Below are positions 8,336 to 18,594 of a stretch of DNA of 64,000 nt, one piece after another; the stretch's first letter is position 1; each line of letters opens with the position of its first letter. Made by a program: the position numbers and the translations under genes. Below the pieces are notes generated by a model. The model was not told the DNA's origin. It saw nothing but the letters and a program-made list of their open reading frames with translations, and searched no databases. The DNA is from Pseudomonas vranovensis DSM 16006 (GTDB taxonomy: Bacteria > Pseudomonadota > Gammaproteobacteria > Pseudomonadales > Pseudomonadaceae), in contig NZ_AUED01000004.1 of the NCBI RefSeq assembly GCF_000425805.1, forward strand, positions 248,001 through 312,000, written 5' to 3'.

Positions 8336-9301
8336 ATGCGCGCGCTACCTCTCATACCGCTGTTGTTGGGTGGCTGGCTTTCACTGCCGGCCCTCGCTGC
8401 CAACTCCTCGCCGCAAGCGAGCGACTGGCTCAAGAAACTGGCACAAGCCGAGCAACAGCAGAGTTATCAAGGCACTTTCGTTTACGAGCGTAACGGCAGC
8501 TTTTCCACCCACGACATCTGGCATCGTGTCCAGGACGGCAAGGTCAGCGAGCGATTGTTGCAGCTCGATGGCTCGGCCCAGGAAGTCGTGCGTGTCGACG
8601 GGCATACCCAGTGCGTGAGCGGAACCTTGGTGCCGGGCGTGAGCAACTCGCCAGAGTCCACGGCGCGAGTACTCGATCCTCTGAAGTTGATGAGTTGGTA
8701 CGACCTTGGGGTCGCCGGCAAATCCCGGGTGGCAGACCGTGAAGCGGTGATTGTCACCCTCAGCCCTCGAGATCAACATCGCTATGCGTTCGAGCTGCAC
8801 CTGGATCGACAGACCGGCTTGCCTTTGAAGTCGCTGATGCTCGATGACAAGGGACGCTTGCTGGAGCGATTCCAGTTCACCCGACTGCAAACCGCCCAGG
8901 CGCCGACCGACGACGAGCTCAAGGCGAGCGATCTGTGCAAACCGGTCACTCAGGTGGCCGAGCAAGCAACACAACCGGCCACTGGCTGGCGTTCCGACTG
9001 GCTGCCTCCCGGTTTCGAGCTCATCGATAGTTCGATCCACAAGGACCCGCAAGGCAAGAACACTGTCAGTAACCTGATGTACGATGATGGCCTGGCGCGT
9101 TTTTCGGTCTTTGTCGAAGCATTGGGTACCGGTTCGGCTGCGGACATCCGTACCCAGTTGGGCCCTACGGTTGCCGTATCCCGGCGCCTGACCACGCCCA
9201 AGGGTGAAGTCATGGTGACCGTGGTGGGCGAAATCCCGATCGGTACGGCTGAACGGATTGCCTTGTCGATGCGATCCCAGGACACCCAGGCTCAAAAATG
9301 A
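8336..9301 (+). CDS. mucB: MucB (RseB-type) periplasmic regulator
   Basis: A 321-residue exported protein with a signal peptide (residues 1-21, ending PALAA) and the two-domain MucB/RseB fold. RseB-type proteins bind the periplasmic tail of the anti-sigma factor and shield it from the first protease until lipopolysaccharide or misfolded lipoprotein signals displace them. An AAGGAGG ribosome site lies 5-11 bp before the ATG, and the gene is 12 bp after mucA. No mucC follows; mucD begins after a 167-bp gap that can hold only short frames. Confidence 0.94.
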   Translation: MRALPLIPLLLGGWLSLPALAANSSPQASDWLKKLAQAEQQQSYQGTFVYERNGSFSTHDIWHRVQDGKVSERLLQLDGSAQEVVRVDGHTQCVSGTLVPGVSNSPESTARVLDPLKLMSWYDLGVAGKSRVADREAVIVTLSPRDQHRYAFELHLDRQTGLPLKSLMLDDKGRLLERFQFTRLQTAQAPTDDELKASDLCKPVTQVAEQATQPATGWRSDWLPPGFELIDSSIHKDPQGKNTVSNLMYDDGLARFSVFVEALGTGSAADIRTQLGPTVAVSRRLTTPKGEVMVTVVGEIPIGTAERIALSMRSQDTQAQK

Positions 9302-9468
9302 ACAGCAGGTGCGCTGACCGTTTGAGGATTGCTTGGCTGACATGATTCGCAAGCTTTGCAGTTTGCAAAAATTCCAGATTTTTTCTATAGGTCAGTCCTT
9401 TCGGGGTCTGGCCTTTCCTGCGTTTGCAGGGCCCTACTGCTAACCACGCTCGATGTGACGGGAGCCGT

Positions 9469-10899
9469 ATGTCAATACCACGCTTGAAAACCTACCTATC
9501 GTTGTTCGCCGCCGTGTTCATGCTCGGTCAGGTGGTCACTGCCCAGGCCGAAGCTTTGCCGGACTTCACGACCCTGGTCGAGCAGGCATCGCCGGCTGTT
9601 GTGAACATCTCGACAAAGCAGAAGCTGCCGGATCGCAAGTACGCACAGAGCCAGATGCCAGACCTTGAAGGTCTGCCGCCGATGTTTCGCGAGTTTTTCG
9701 AGCGCAACATGCCTCAGGCCCCGCGCTCGCCGCGCGGTGATCGCCAGCGTGAAGCGCAATCCCTGGGCTCGGGCTTCATCATCTCCGACGATGGCTATGT
9801 ACTGACCAACAACCATGTGGTGGCCGACGCTGACGAAATCATCGTCCGTCTGTCCGACCGCAGCGAACTGCAAGCCAAGCTGGTCGGCACCGACCCGCGC
9901 ACCGACGTGGCCCTGCTCAAAGTCGAAGGCAAGAACCTGCCAACCGTCAAACTGGGCGATTCCAGCAAGCTGAAAGTGGGGGAGTGGGTGTTGGCGATCG
10001 GCTCGCCGTTCGGTTTCGACCATTCGGTGACCAAAGGTATCGTTAGCGCCAAGGGTCGTACCCTGCCCAACGACACCTATGTGCCGTTCATCCAGACTGA
10101 CGTTGCGATCAACCCCGGTAACTCCGGTGGTCCACTGTTCAACATGAACGGTGAGGTGGTGGGTATCAACTCGCAGATCTTCACCCGTTCCGGTGGTTTC
10201 ATGGGACTGTCGTTCGCCATCCCGATCGACGTGGCGCTGGATGTCTCCAACCAGCTGAAGAAGGACGGCAAGGTCAGCCGCGGCTGGCTTGGCGTGGTGA
10301 TCCAGGAGGTCAACAAGGACCTGGCTGAATCCTTTGGTCTGGACAAGCCTTCCGGTGCCCTGGTAGCCCAGGTACTGGAAGATGGCCCGGCAGCCAAGGG
10401 CGGCCTGCAAGTGGGTGACGTGATCTTGAGCATGAACGGTCAGCCGATCGTCATGTCGGCCGACCTGCCGCATCTGGTCGGTGGCCTGAAAGACGGCGCC
10501 AAGGCCAAGCTTGAGATCATCCGCAATGGCAAGCGCCAGAACCTGGACGTCACCATCGGCGCACTGCCGGACGATGACGCCGAGATCACCACCAGCGCTA
10601 CCGGCGGTGTCGAGCGCAGCAGCAACCGCTTGGGTGTGTCGGTTTCCGACCTGACCGCCGAGCAGAAAAAGACCTTGGAACTCAAGGGCGGCGTCGTGAT
10701 CAAGGAAGTTCAGGACGGTCCTGCGGCCTTGATTGGCCTGCGTCCAGGCGATGTCATCAGCCACCTGAACAACCAGGCGATCCTGACCGCCAAGCAGTTC
10801 ACCGAAATCGCCAAGGAACTGCCGAAGAACCGTTCGGTGTCGATGCGCGTACTGCGTCAGGGGCGTGCAAGCTTCATTACCTTCAAGCTGGCTGAATAA
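9469..10899 (+). CDS. mucD: Periplasmic serine protease MucD (DegP/HtrA family)
   Basis: A 476-residue HtrA-type protease and chaperone. The signal peptide ends near residue 26 (VTAQAEA). The protease domain carries the triad: His in TNNHVV, Asp in DPRTDVALLKV and Ser in NPGNSGGPLF. Two PDZ domains follow (about residues 260-360 and 375-470, with GWLGVVIQEV and NRLGVSVSDL at their starts). MucD degrades misfolded periplasmic proteins and keeps AlgU signalling low. The ATG at 9469 has GGGAGCC just upstream and gives the proper signal peptide; an earlier in-frame start adds 15 unlikely residues. A strong terminator follows. Confidence 0.95.
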   Translation: MSIPRLKTYLSLFAAVFMLGQVVTAQAEALPDFTTLVEQASPAVVNISTKQKLPDRKYAQSQMPDLEGLPPMFREFFERNMPQAPRSPRGDRQREAQSLGSGFIISDDGYVLTNNHVVADADEIIVRLSDRSELQAKLVGTDPRTDVALLKVEGKNLPTVKLGDSSKLKVGEWVLAIGSPFGFDHSVTKGIVSAKGRTLPNDTYVPFIQTDVAINPGNSGGPLFNMNGEVVGINSQIFTRSGGFMGLSFAIPIDVALDVSNQLKKDGKVSRGWLGVVIQEVNKDLAESFGLDKPSGALVAQVLEDGPAAKGGLQVGDVILSMNGQPIVMSADLPHLVGGLKDGAKAKLEIIRNGKRQNLDVTIGALPDDDAEITTSATGGVERSSNRLGVSVSDLTAEQKKTLELKGGVVIKEVQDGPAALIGLRPGDVISHLNNQAILTAKQFTEIAKELPKNRSVSMRVLRQGRASFITFKLAE

Positions 10900-10918
10900 G
10901 CTGAACTGAACGGAGAAG

Positions 10919-10940
10919 GGCGGCGTAAGCCGCCTTTTTT
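10919..10940 (+). terminator. Rho-independent terminator after mucD
   Basis: GGCGGC-GTAA-GCCGCC is a perfect 6-bp stem with a tetraloop, followed by six T (10935-10940), 20 bp after the mucD stop. It closes the algU-mucABD operon. Confidence 0.9.
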
Positions 10941-11028
10941 CGTAGGGGTGTCCATTTATCCTGGGGCAAGCCTGTTCCTGCAGTCGCGAAGGGCAATACG
11001 GAATCTCCCATATCCCTTCAGCTTCAGG

Positions 11029-11034
11029 TACAAT
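11029..11034 (+). promoter_or_regulatory. Candidate -10 element of lepA
   Basis: TACAAT lies 55 bp before the lepA GTG and downstream of the mucD terminator. The -35 region is weak. It marks the likely start of the lepA-lepB-rnc-era-recO transcription unit. Confidence 0.45.
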
Positions 11035-11088
11035 TCCCGGCTATTTTTCGGTGGGCGTTCGTCCCGCAGCCTTTTTGAGTGTTGACCC

Positions 11089-12888
11089 GTGAGTGATTTG
11101 AGTCATATCCGCAATTTCTCCATCATCGCCCACATTGACCATGGCAAGTCGACCCTGGCGGACCGTTTCATCCAGATGTGCGGCGGCTTGACCGCGCGTG
11201 AGATGGAAGCCCAGGTACTCGATTCCATGGACCTGGAGCGTGAGCGCGGTATCACCATCAAGGCCCACAGTGTCACCCTGCACTACAAGGCGCAGGACGG
11301 CAAAACCTACCAGCTGAACTTCATTGACACCCCCGGCCACGTTGACTTCACCTACGAAGTCAGCCGCTCGCTGGCAGCCTGCGAAGGCGCGCTGCTGGTG
11401 GTCGATGCCGGCCAGGGCGTAGAGGCCCAGTCGGTCGCCAACTGCTACACCGCTATCGAGCAGGGCCTCGAGGTCATGCCGGTACTCAACAAGATGGACC
11501 TGCCCCAGGCAGATCCAGACAAGGTCAAGGACGAGATCGAGAAGATCATCGGCATCGACGCCACCGACGCCGTGGCTTGCAGTGCCAAGAGCGGCATGGG
11601 CGTGGACGAGGTGCTCGAGCGTCTGGTGCATACCATCCCTGCACCGACCGGTGACATCGAAGCGCCCCTGCAGGCGCTGATCATCGACTCCTGGTTCGAC
11701 AATTACCTGGGCGTCGTGTCCCTGGTGCGTGTGCGTCACGGCCGGGTGAAGAAGGGTGACAAGATCCTGGTCAAGTCCACCGGCAAGGTGCACCTGGTCG
11801 ACAGCGTCGGTGTATTCACCCCCAAGCACACCCAGACGGCAGACCTGAAAGCCGGTGAAGTAGGCTTCATCATCGCCAGCATCAAGGATATTCACGGGGC
11901 GCCAGTGGGCGATACCCTGACCCTGAACTCGACCCCCGAGGTCGAGGTGCTGCCAGGTTTCAAACGTATTCAACCACAAGTTTATGCCGGTCTGTTCCCG
12001 GTCAGTTCCGATGATTTCGAAGATTTTCGTGATGCATTGCAGAAGCTGACCCTGAACGACTCGTCGCTGCAGTACCAGCCGGAAAGCTCCGATGCACTGG
12101 GCTTCGGCTTCCGTTGCGGCTTCCTTGGCATGCTGCACATGGAAATCATCCAGGAGCGCCTGGAGCGCGAATACGACCTGGACCTGATCACCACTGCGCC
12201 AAGCGTAATCTTCGAGGTCAAGCTCAAGACCGGCGAGACCATCTATGTCGACAACCCGTCGAAGCTGCCGGATGTGTCTGCGGTCGAAGACTTCCGCGAG
12301 CCGATTGTCGCCGCCACCATCCTCGTGCCTCAAGAGCACCTGGGCAACGTCATTACCTTGTGCATCGAGAAGCGCGGCGTACAGCGCGACATGCAGTTCC
12401 TCGGTTCGCAGGTACAGGTGCGCTATGACCTGCCAATGAACGAAGTGGTACTGGACTTCTTCGATCGCCTGAAGTCCACCAGCCGCGGCTATGCTTCGCT
12501 GGACTACCATTTCGACCGCTACCAGTCGGCCAATCTGGTCAAGCTCGATGTACTGATCAACGGTGACAAGGTCGACGCGCTGGCGCTGATCGTTCACCGC
12601 GACAATGCGCACTACAAGGGCCGCGCATTGACCGAGAAGATGAAGGAACTGATTCCTCGGCAGATGTTCGACGTGGCAATCCAGGCCGCCATTGGCGGGC
12701 AGATTGTGGCGCGAACCACTGTCAAGGCGCTCAGAAAGAACGTGCTGGCCAAATGCTACGGTGGTGACGTGAGCCGTAAGCGCAAGCTTTTGGAAAAGCA
12801 GAAGGCCGGTAAGAAACGCATGAAACAGGTCGGTAACGTGGAAATTCCACAAGAAGCCTTCCTCGCCGTGCTCAGGTTGGATAGTTAG
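11089..12888 (+). CDS. lepA: Elongation factor 4 (LepA)
   Basis: A 599-residue translational GTPase of the LepA/EF4 family, which acts on ribosomes during initiation or stalled elongation. G motifs are AHIDHGKST (G1), DTPGHVDF (G3) and NKMDLP (G4). The LepA-specific C-terminal domain ends with [20 protein letters not shown]. The start is a GTG at 11089, giving [14 protein letters not shown], the conserved N-terminus. Six bases separate its stop from the lepB start, as in most gammaproteobacteria. Confidence 0.96.
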   Translation: MSDLSHIRNFSIIAHIDHGKSTLADRFIQMCGGLTAREMEAQVLDSMDLERERGITIKAHSVTLHYKAQDGKTYQLNFIDTPGHVDFTYEVSRSLAACEGALLVVDAGQGVEAQSVANCYTAIEQGLEVMPVLNKMDLPQADPDKVKDEIEKIIGIDATDAVACSAKSGMGVDEVLERLVHTIPAPTGDIEAPLQALIIDSWFDNYLGVVSLVRVRHGRVKKGDKILVKSTGKVHLVDSVGVFTPKHTQTADLKAGEVGFIIASIKDIHGAPVGDTLTLNSTPEVEVLPGFKRIQPQVYAGLFPVSSDDFEDFRDALQKLTLNDSSLQYQPESSDALGFGFRCGFLGMLHMEIIQERLEREYDLDLITTAPSVIFEVKLKTGETIYVDNPSKLPDVSAVEDFREPIVAATILVPQEHLGNVITLCIEKRGVQRDMQFLGSQVQVRYDLPMNEVVLDFFDRLKSTSRGYASLDYHFDRYQSANLVKLDVLINGDKVDALALIVHRDNAHYKGRALTEKMKELIPRQMFDVAIQAAIGGQIVARTTVKALRKNVLAKCYGGDVSRKRKLLEKQKAGKKRMKQVGNVEIPQEAFLAVLRLDS

Positions 12889-12893
12889 GTCCT

Positions 12894-13748
12894 ATGTCGC
12901 TAAATTTCCCGCTGTTGCTAGTCATCGCCGTTGCCGTCTGCGGTCTGTTGGCCCTGGTCGATCTGCTGTTCCTGGCGCCTCGCCGGCGTTCGGCGATCGC
13001 CAACTATCAGGGCAGCGTTCGCCAGCCCGAAATGGCAGTGGTCGAGCAGTTGAACAAGGAACCGTTGCTGGTCGAGTACGGCAAGTCGTTCTTCCCGGTG
13101 CTGTTCATCGTCCTGGTGCTGCGTTCGTTCCTGGTCGAGCCTTTCCAGATCCCATCGGGATCGATGAAGCCGACCCTGGAAGTGGGCGATTTCATCCTGG
13201 TGAACAAGTTCTCCTACGGGATTCGCCTACCGGTGATCGACAAGAAGGTCATCGAGATCGGTGATCCACAGCGTGGCGACGTGATGGTGTTCCGCTATCC
13301 GAGCGACCCGAACGTCAACTACATCAAGCGTGTGGTTGGCCTGCCGGGCGACCAGATCCGCTACACCAGTGACAAGAAGCTGTTCGTCAACGGTCAGCCG
13401 ATTGCCGAACAACTGGTCGGCACCGAGCCAGGAACCTTGGGCAGCGCCGAGCTGTACAAGGAAAAGCTCGGCGAAGCCGAACACCTGATCCGCAAGGAAA
13501 TGAGCCGTTACCGCATGCCGCCTGACCAGCAATGGACAGTCCCGGCCGGTCACTACTTCATGATGGGCGACAACCGCGACAACTCCAACGACAGCCGTTA
13601 CTGGGATGACCCCAATATTCCCAAGGCGCTGCATGGCATGGTCCCGGACCAGAATATCGTCGGCAAGGCCTTCGCGGTCTGGATGAGCTGGCCAGAGCCC
13701 AAACTCAGCCACTTCCCGAACCTTTCGCGGGTGGGCCTGATCAAGTAA
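12894..13748 (+). CDS. lepB: Signal peptidase I (LepB)
   Basis: A 284-residue inner-membrane peptidase that removes signal peptides from Sec and Tat substrates. Two N-terminal membrane segments (about residues 4-27 and 62-80) precede the periplasmic catalytic domain. The nucleophile is the Ser at about 90 in IPSGSMKPTL, the general base Lys is in NYIKRVVGLPGD, and the box GDNRDNSNDSR is intact. It is the second gene of the lepA operon. Confidence 0.96.
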   Translation: MSLNFPLLLVIAVAVCGLLALVDLLFLAPRRRSAIANYQGSVRQPEMAVVEQLNKEPLLVEYGKSFFPVLFIVLVLRSFLVEPFQIPSGSMKPTLEVGDFILVNKFSYGIRLPVIDKKVIEIGDPQRGDVMVFRYPSDPNVNYIKRVVGLPGDQIRYTSDKKLFVNGQPIAEQLVGTEPGTLGSAELYKEKLGEAEHLIRKEMSRYRMPPDQQWTVPAGHYFMMGDNRDNSNDSRYWDDPNIPKALHGMVPDQNIVGKAFAVWMSWPEPKLSHFPNLSRVGLIK

Positions 13749-13756
13749 CACCACAA

Positions 13757-13780
13757 CGGCGCTGTCCTGGGACAGCGCCG
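13757..13780 (+). terminator. 11-bp stem-loop after lepB, without a T-tract
   Basis: CGGCGCTGTCC-TG-GGACAGCGCCG is a perfect 11-bp inverted repeat 8 bp after the lepB stop. No run of T follows on either strand, so it may serve as an mRNA-stabilising or processing hairpin and let transcription continue into rnc. Confidence 0.55.
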
Positions 13781-13847
13781 AATGCATTTCTGGCATAGGC
13801 TTGTTCAGGGATCGACCGATCCAACTGGGCCGCCGGCGCCGGTGGGC

Positions 13848-14003
13848 ATGAGCCAAACTGTCTTTCAGGATGTTGATTTGAACAAAGCGTTGAATCCGAC
13901 GGCAGCGGCCCCGATGGCGGCCCTGTACGAACAAATGTGCGAGCCTTGCGCCCAGGCGCCTGGCCTTTACCTCGACCACGAACAGCGCGTGGGTACACTG
14001 TGA
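13848..14003 (+). CDS. Possible small protein, coupled to rnc
   Basis: An open frame of 51 codons starts at the ATG at 13848 ([19 protein letters not shown]...) with GGTGGGC just upstream. Its TGA overlaps the rnc GTG (GTGA), a typical coupling arrangement. The protein has two Cys close together (MCEPCAQ), no membrane segment and no family I recognise. In P. aeruginosa a DUF4845 membrane-protein gene sits at this position; this frame bears no resemblance to it. The frame is short and could be chance in GC-rich DNA. Confidence 0.3.
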   Translation: MSQTVFQDVDLNKALNPTAAAPMAALYEQMCEPCAQAPGLYLDHEQRVGTL

Positions 14004-14689
14004 GCGTTTCCTTGAGCCGCCTCGAGCGCCAGCTCGGCTACACCTTCAAGAACCAGGAGCTGATGCTGCTGGCCCTCACGCACCGCAGTTTTGCCGGTCG
14101 CAACAATGAACGCCTCGAGTTTCTCGGCGATGCGATCCTCAACTTCGTCGCCGGCGAGGCGCTGTTCGAGCGCTTCCCCCAGGCGCGCGAAGGCCAGCTG
14201 TCACGCTTGCGTGCACGCCTGGTCAAGGGCGAGACCCTGGCTGTGCTGGCCCGTGGCTTCGACCTGGGCGAGTACCTGCGCCTGGGTTCCGGCGAGCTTA
14301 AAAGCGGTGGTTTCCGCCGCGAGTCGATCCTGGCCGACGCCCTCGAGGCGTTGATTGGCGCCATCTATCTGGACTCAGACATGCAGACCGCCCGCGAGCG
14401 CGTGCTGGCCTGGCTGACCGGTGAGTTCGAGAGCCTGACCCTGGTCGATACCAACAAAGATCCGAAAACCCGTCTGCAGGAATTCCTGCAGTCGCGGGCC
14501 TGCGAACTGCCGCGATACGAAGTGGTGGATATTCAAGGTGAACCCCATTGCCGGACGTTTTTCGTCGAATGCGAAGTGACCCTTTTGACTGAAAAAAGCC
14601 GAGGGCAAGGTGTTAGCCGGCGTATCGCCGAGCAAGTGGCGGCCGCTGCAGCACTGATCGCCCTGGGCGTGGAGAATGGCAATGACTGA
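14000..14689 (+). CDS. rnc: Ribonuclease III
   Basis: A 229-residue double-strand-specific endoribonuclease that processes rRNA precursors and regulates mRNAs. The catalytic signature [11 protein letters not shown] (about residues 37-47) and the second acidic cluster [14 protein letters not shown] are present, followed by a C-terminal dsRNA-binding domain (about 155-225). The start is taken as the GTG at 14000, giving [15 protein letters not shown] as in other pseudomonads. The open frame further upstream encodes a basic, non-homologous extension. It overlaps era by 8 bp. Confidence 0.94.
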   Translation: MSVSLSRLERQLGYTFKNQELMLLALTHRSFAGRNNERLEFLGDAILNFVAGEALFERFPQAREGQLSRLRARLVKGETLAVLARGFDLGEYLRLGSGELKSGGFRRESILADALEALIGAIYLDSDMQTARERVLAWLTGEFESLTLVDTNKDPKTRLQEFLQSRACELPRYEVVDIQGEPHCRTFFVECEVTLLTEKSRGQGVSRRIAEQVAAAAALIALGVENGND

Positions 14690-15584
14690 TACGAATACTA
14701 CCCGCTGCGGCTATGTTGCCATTGTCGGCCGCCCGAACGTGGGCAAATCGACCCTGCTCAACCATATCCTCGGCCAGAAGCTGGCGATCACCTCGCGCAA
14801 GCCGCAGACTACCCGCCACAACATGCTGGGTATCAAGACCGAGGGTGATATCCAGGCGATTTACGTCGATACCCCGGGTATGCACAAGAGCAACGAGAAG
14901 GCGCTCAACCGCTACATGAACAAAACCGCCTCGGCTGCTCTCAAGGACGTCGACGTGGTGATTTTCGTGGTCGACCGCACCAAGTGGACCGACGAAGACC
15001 AACTGGTGCTGGAGCGTGTGCAGTATGTGCAGGGCCCGGTGATCCTGGCGATCAACAAGACCGACCGGATCGAAGAGAAAGCCGACCTGATCCCGCACCT
15101 GCAGTGGCTGCAGGAGCAACTGCCGAACGCCGAGATCGTGCCGATTTCCGCACAGCAGGGGCACAACCTCGAAGCGCTGGAAGGCTTGATCGCCAAGCAC
15201 CTGCCGGAAAACGACCACTTCTTCCCGGAAGACCAGATCACCGACCGCAGCAGCCGCTTCCTCGCTGCTGAACTGGTGCGCGAAAAGATCATGCGCCAGT
15301 TGGGTGCGGAGCTGCCGTACCAGATCACCGTCGAGATCGAGGAGTTCAAGCAGCAGGGCAAGATCCTGCACATCCATGCGCTGATCCTGGTCGAGCGTGA
15401 CGGCCAGAAGAAGATCATCATTGGCGACAAGGGCGAGCGCATCAAGCGCATCGGCTCCGAGGCGCGCAAGGATATGGAAGTGCTGTTCGACGCCAAGGTC
15501 ATGCTCAACCTCTGGGTCAAGGTCAAGGGTGGCTGGTCCGACGACGAGCGCGCGCTGCGTTCGCTGGGCTACGGCGACCTCTGA
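14682..15584 (+). CDS. era: GTPase Era
   Basis: A 300-residue essential GTPase that binds the 3' end of 16S rRNA during 30S assembly. The GTPase domain has GRPNVGKST (G1), DTPGMH (G3) and NKTDR (G4). The C-terminal KH RNA-binding domain includes the stretch [19 protein letters not shown]. The ATG at 14682 overlaps the rnc stop by 8 bp. An ATG two codons earlier is possible, but [18 protein letters not shown] resembles known starts. The rnc-era-recO order is conserved. Confidence 0.95.
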   Translation: MTDTNTTRCGYVAIVGRPNVGKSTLLNHILGQKLAITSRKPQTTRHNMLGIKTEGDIQAIYVDTPGMHKSNEKALNRYMNKTASAALKDVDVVIFVVDRTKWTDEDQLVLERVQYVQGPVILAINKTDRIEEKADLIPHLQWLQEQLPNAEIVPISAQQGHNLEALEGLIAKHLPENDHFFPEDQITDRSSRFLAAELVREKIMRQLGAELPYQITVEIEEFKQQGKILHIHALILVERDGQKKIIIGDKGERIKRIGSEARKDMEVLFDAKVMLNLWVKVKGGWSDDERALRSLGYGDL

Positions 15585-15641
15585 TCCCTTCAGGCCCGGT
15601 AGCGTCCGCTGCCGGGTCGAACCTCTTTCGAAGCGCCGCTC

Positions 15642-16325
15642 ATGGATCTGCCAGTTGGCCAACCGGCCTACGTGCTGCACAGCCGGGCCTACCGTGAAAC
15701 CAGTGCGCTGGTTGATTTCCTCACCCCGCAAGGGCGCCTGCGCGCAGTGATGCGCCGTGCCCGTGGCAAAGGTGGCAGCCAGGTACGTCCTTTCGTCCCC
15801 CTTGAAGTGGAATTGCGCGGTCGTGGCGAGCTCAAGACCGTCGGGCGCCTGGACAGCGTTGGCACGGCGGCCTGGCTGCATGGCGACGCGTTGTTCAGCG
15901 GCCTGTACCTCAACGAATTGCTGATCCGCCTGCTGCCCGCCGAAGATCCTCACCCGGTGGTGTTCGAGCACTATGCAGCTACCTTGCAGGCCCTGGGGAC
16001 CGGGCGGCCGCTGGAGCCGCTGCTGCGCGCCTTTGAATGGCGCCTGCTGGATGAGCTGGGCTACGGCTTTGCCCTGGACCAGGACGTCAACGGGGAGCCA
16101 CTGGCCATTGATGGCCTGTACCGCTTGCAGGTGGATGCCGGGCTTGAACGGGTCTACCTGCTGCAACCCGGTTTGTTCACCGGTGCAGAGCTTGCGGCCA
16201 TGGCCAATGCCGACTGGGAGGTACCTGGCGCCCTGGGCGCCGCCAAGCGCTTGATGCGCCAGGCGCTGGCGGTTCACCTGGGCGGTCGGCCGCTGGTCAG
16301 TCGCGAACTGTTTCGCAAGCGTTAA
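15642..16325 (+). CDS. recO: DNA repair protein RecO
   Basis: A 227-residue RecF-pathway mediator that helps load RecA on SSB-coated gaps. It has the N-terminal OB fold ([22 protein letters not shown]) and a helical C-terminal part; pseudomonad RecO lacks a clear zinc-binding Cys set, as here. It starts 57 bp after era and is followed after 44 bp by pdxJ. Confidence 0.93.
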   Translation: MDLPVGQPAYVLHSRAYRETSALVDFLTPQGRLRAVMRRARGKGGSQVRPFVPLEVELRGRGELKTVGRLDSVGTAAWLHGDALFSGLYLNELLIRLLPAEDPHPVVFEHYAATLQALGTGRPLEPLLRAFEWRLLDELGYGFALDQDVNGEPLAIDGLYRLQVDAGLERVYLLQPGLFTGAELAAMANADWEVPGALGAAKRLMRQALAVHLGGRPLVSRELFRKR

Positions 16326-16369
16326 GCACGTCGTATGCTGTGAGGCTCAATTTTCAGGAGAGCCTCTTC

Positions 16370-17113
16370 GTGACTCAAAGCAACCGCATGCTGCTTGGCG
16401 TGAACATCGACCACGTGGCGACCCTGCGCCAGGCGCGTGGCACGCGTTACCCGGACCCGGTCAAGGCCGCGCTGGATGCCGAAGAGGCGGGCGCCGATGG
16501 CATCACCGTTCACCTGCGCGAAGACCGCCGGCATATCCAGGAGCGCGACGTGCTGGTGCTCAAGGACGTGTTGCAGACGCGCATGAACTTCGAGATGGGC
16601 GTGACCGAAGAAATGATGGCATTCGCCGAGCGAATTCGCCCGGCGCACATCTGCCTGGTACCGGAAACCCGTCAGGAGCTGACCACCGAAGGTGGCCTGG
16701 ACGTGGCTGGCCAGGAAGCGCGGATCAAGGCGGCTGTTGAGCGTCTGTCGCGCATCGGCTCGGAAGTGTCCCTGTTCATCGACGCCGACGAGCGCCAGAT
16801 CGAAGCGTCGCGCCGTGTGGGCGCCCCGGCCATTGAGTTGCATACCGGTCGTTATGCCGATGCCGAAACCCCGACCGAGGTGGCCGAAGAACTCAAGCGC
16901 GTTGCCGACGGCGTGGCCTTTGGCCTGGCCCAGGGCCTGATCGTCAATGCCGGTCACGGCCTGCACTACCACAACGTTGAAGCGGTTGCGGCGATCAAGG
17001 GCATCAACGAGCTGAACATCGGTCATGCGCTGGTGGCCCATGCGCTGTTCGTCGGCTTCAAGTCGGCCGTCGCCGAGATGAAAGCGCTGATCATGGCCGC
17101 CAGCCGTAGCTGA
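16370..17113 (+). CDS. pdxJ: Pyridoxine 5'-phosphate synthase PdxJ
   Basis: A 247-residue TIM-barrel enzyme that condenses 1-deoxyxylulose 5-phosphate with 3-amino-2-oxopropyl phosphate, the ring-closing step of vitamin B6 synthesis. Conserved stretches are [38 protein letters not shown] and [10 protein letters not shown]. The start is the GTG at 16370, with AGGAG 10-14 bp upstream (16356-16360). An ATG at 16340 would add a short unrelated leader. It is the last gene of the lepA-pdxJ run. Confidence 0.95.
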   Translation: MTQSNRMLLGVNIDHVATLRQARGTRYPDPVKAALDAEEAGADGITVHLREDRRHIQERDVLVLKDVLQTRMNFEMGVTEEMMAFAERIRPAHICLVPETRQELTTEGGLDVAGQEARIKAAVERLSRIGSEVSLFIDADERQIEASRRVGAPAIELHTGRYADAETPTEVAEELKRVADGVAFGLAQGLIVNAGHGLHYHNVEAVAAIKGINELNIGHALVAHALFVGFKSAVAEMKALIMAASRS

Positions 17114-17125
17114 CCCTTCGAGCCA

Positions 17126-17196
17126 CGACCGCTTTGCGGCCGATCACAGGCTGACGCCAGCGGCTACGAAGGCTGCGGTCGACCGTGTAGCGGTCG
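17126..17196. repeat. REP-like hairpin between pdxJ and czcS
   Basis: CGACCGCT (17126-17133) pairs with AGCGGTCG (17189-17196) around an interior that includes AGCGGCTACGAAGGCTGCG, a sequence like the core of Pseudomonas REP elements. It lies between convergent genes, the usual REP location, and may end both transcripts. No T-run is seen. Confidence 0.5.
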
Positions 17197-17211
17197 CCAG
17201 GCAGGAGCGGT

Positions 17212-18594
17212 TCAGTCCGGGAACACCAGGCTGAACCGCGTCTTGCCATTCACTTCGCTGCGTACCTCTACCTCTCCTCGATGCACCTGCATGATCGACT
17301 TCACGATCGCCAACCCCAGCCCCGTCCCGCCTTCGAGCCGCGAACGCCCTGAGCCTGCGCGATAGAAGCGCTCGAACAAGTGCGGCAGATGCTCCTGGGC
17401 AATCCTGGGCCCCTGATTCTCGACCCACAGACAAACCGCATCACCACAGCGTTCGATGCCAATATCGACCGCGTGCCCCGAGGGGCTGTGGCGGATGGCA
17501 TTGCTCAGCAGGTTGGACAGCGCCCGCTGCACCATCAAGCGATCGGCCATGACCGTCCCCCAGCCCTGCTGGCGCAGGACGATGTGTTTTTGCTCGGCAC
17601 TGAACTCGAACAGCTCGCTCACCCGCGTGACCTCATCGGCCAGGCTCACCGGTTTGAGCGGCACTTGGGCCTGTGGCTGGCTGACCTGGGCGAGAAACAG
17701 CATGTCGGTGATGATTCGGTTCAGGCGGGTCAGCTCTTCGATGCTGGTTTCCAGTACCTCCTTGTACTGCTCGACCGGCCGCTCCCGAGCCAGGGTTACC
17801 TGGGCCTTGCCCATCAGGTTGCTGATCGGGGTACGCAGTTCGTGGGCCAGGTCGTCGGAGAACTGCGACAGCCGCTGCACACCGCCGTCGATGCGGTCGA
17901 GCATCACATTCATGCTGCCGGCCAGGTCACTGAGCTCCTGCGGCAATCCCGTTTCAGGCAGGCGCAAGGTCAGTTGCTGGGCCGACACCTGCTCGGCGAT
18001 CCGACGAAACCGGCGCAATGGCGTCAGGCCGCGTTGCACCAGTTTCCAGGCGACAAAGCCGATCAACAGCAGCAGCAGGGGCAAGGTCCACAGCGTCGAG
18101 CGCAGGTAGGCCTGCAGCAGGCTGTTGTCATCGGCGCGATTGACGGTGAGCAGCACCCGCACTTCGGTGCCGTCCTGCAGACGCATCAAGCGCGAGGCGG
18201 TGAGCAGTTGATCGTCGTTGCTGTCCTGCCATTGGCTGAAGGTCAGGTGTTGGTCGCTGTGGATGCGCAGTAGCCGGTCAGCCTCAAGCCCCGGCCCCAA
18301 GGTCAGCAAAGCTGAATGCCGGCCAGTCAGGGCGATCACGCTCAGGCTCAGGTTGTCATGGCCCATGACTACATCCAGCAACGGGTGGGCGCGGGACTGC
18401 AAGTCATCGGCCATGAGGTCGATGCTCAAGCTGTGTTCGATCTGGCTCATCTTTGCCATCAGGCTCTTGCGCGCCCGGCTGTCCAGTTCGTGGTCCAGGG
18501 CCAGCACCGCCAGGCAGGCCAGCAGCAGCACCAAGGCCGCGCCCATCAGGATCACGCTCAGGCCCAGGCGCAGCGACAGCCGTGCGGGTCTCAT
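17212..18594 (-). CDS. czcS: Heavy-metal sensor histidine kinase (CzcS type)
   Basis: A 460-residue inner-membrane kinase with two membrane segments (about residues 9-32 and 158-178) bracketing a periplasmic sensor loop. HAMP, HisKA and HATPase domains follow. The phosphorylated His is in [15 protein letters not shown], the N box is [11 protein letters not shown], and the lid motif is [13 protein letters not shown]. The layout matches the CusS/CopS/CzcS heavy-metal kinase family. The ATG at 18594 overlaps the regulator stop by 4 bp (ATGA); the longer open frame lies inside czcR. Divergence from czcCBA suggests it senses periplasmic Zn, Cd or Co. Copper (CopS) is an alternative. Confidence 0.8.
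   Translation of the reverse strand: MRPARLSLRLGLSVILMGAALVLLLACLAVLALDHELDSRARKSLMAKMSQIEHSLSIDLMADDLQSRAHPLLDVVMGHDNLSLSVIALTGRHSALLTLGPGLEADRLLRIHSDQHLTFSQWQDSNDDQLLTASRLMRLQDGTEVRVLLTVNRADDNSLLQAYLRSTLWTLPLLLLLIGFVAWKLVQRGLTPLRRFRRIAEQVSAQQLTLRLPETGLPQELSDLAGSMNVMLDRIDGGVQRLSQFSDDLAHELRTPISNLMGKAQVTLARERPVEQYKEVLETSIEELTRLNRIITDMLFLAQVSQPQAQVPLKPVSLADEVTRVSELFEFSAEQKHIVLRQQGWGTVMADRLMVQRALSNLLSNAIRHSPSGHAVDIGIERCGDAVCLWVENQGPRIAQEHLPHLFERFYRAGSGRSRLEGGTGLGLAIVKSIMQVHRGEVEVRSEVNGKTRFSLVFPD

Noticed and set aside
11041..12852. 603-codon open frame antisense to lepA.
   Set aside because: Mirror image of the lepA codon pattern; no domain or ribosome site.
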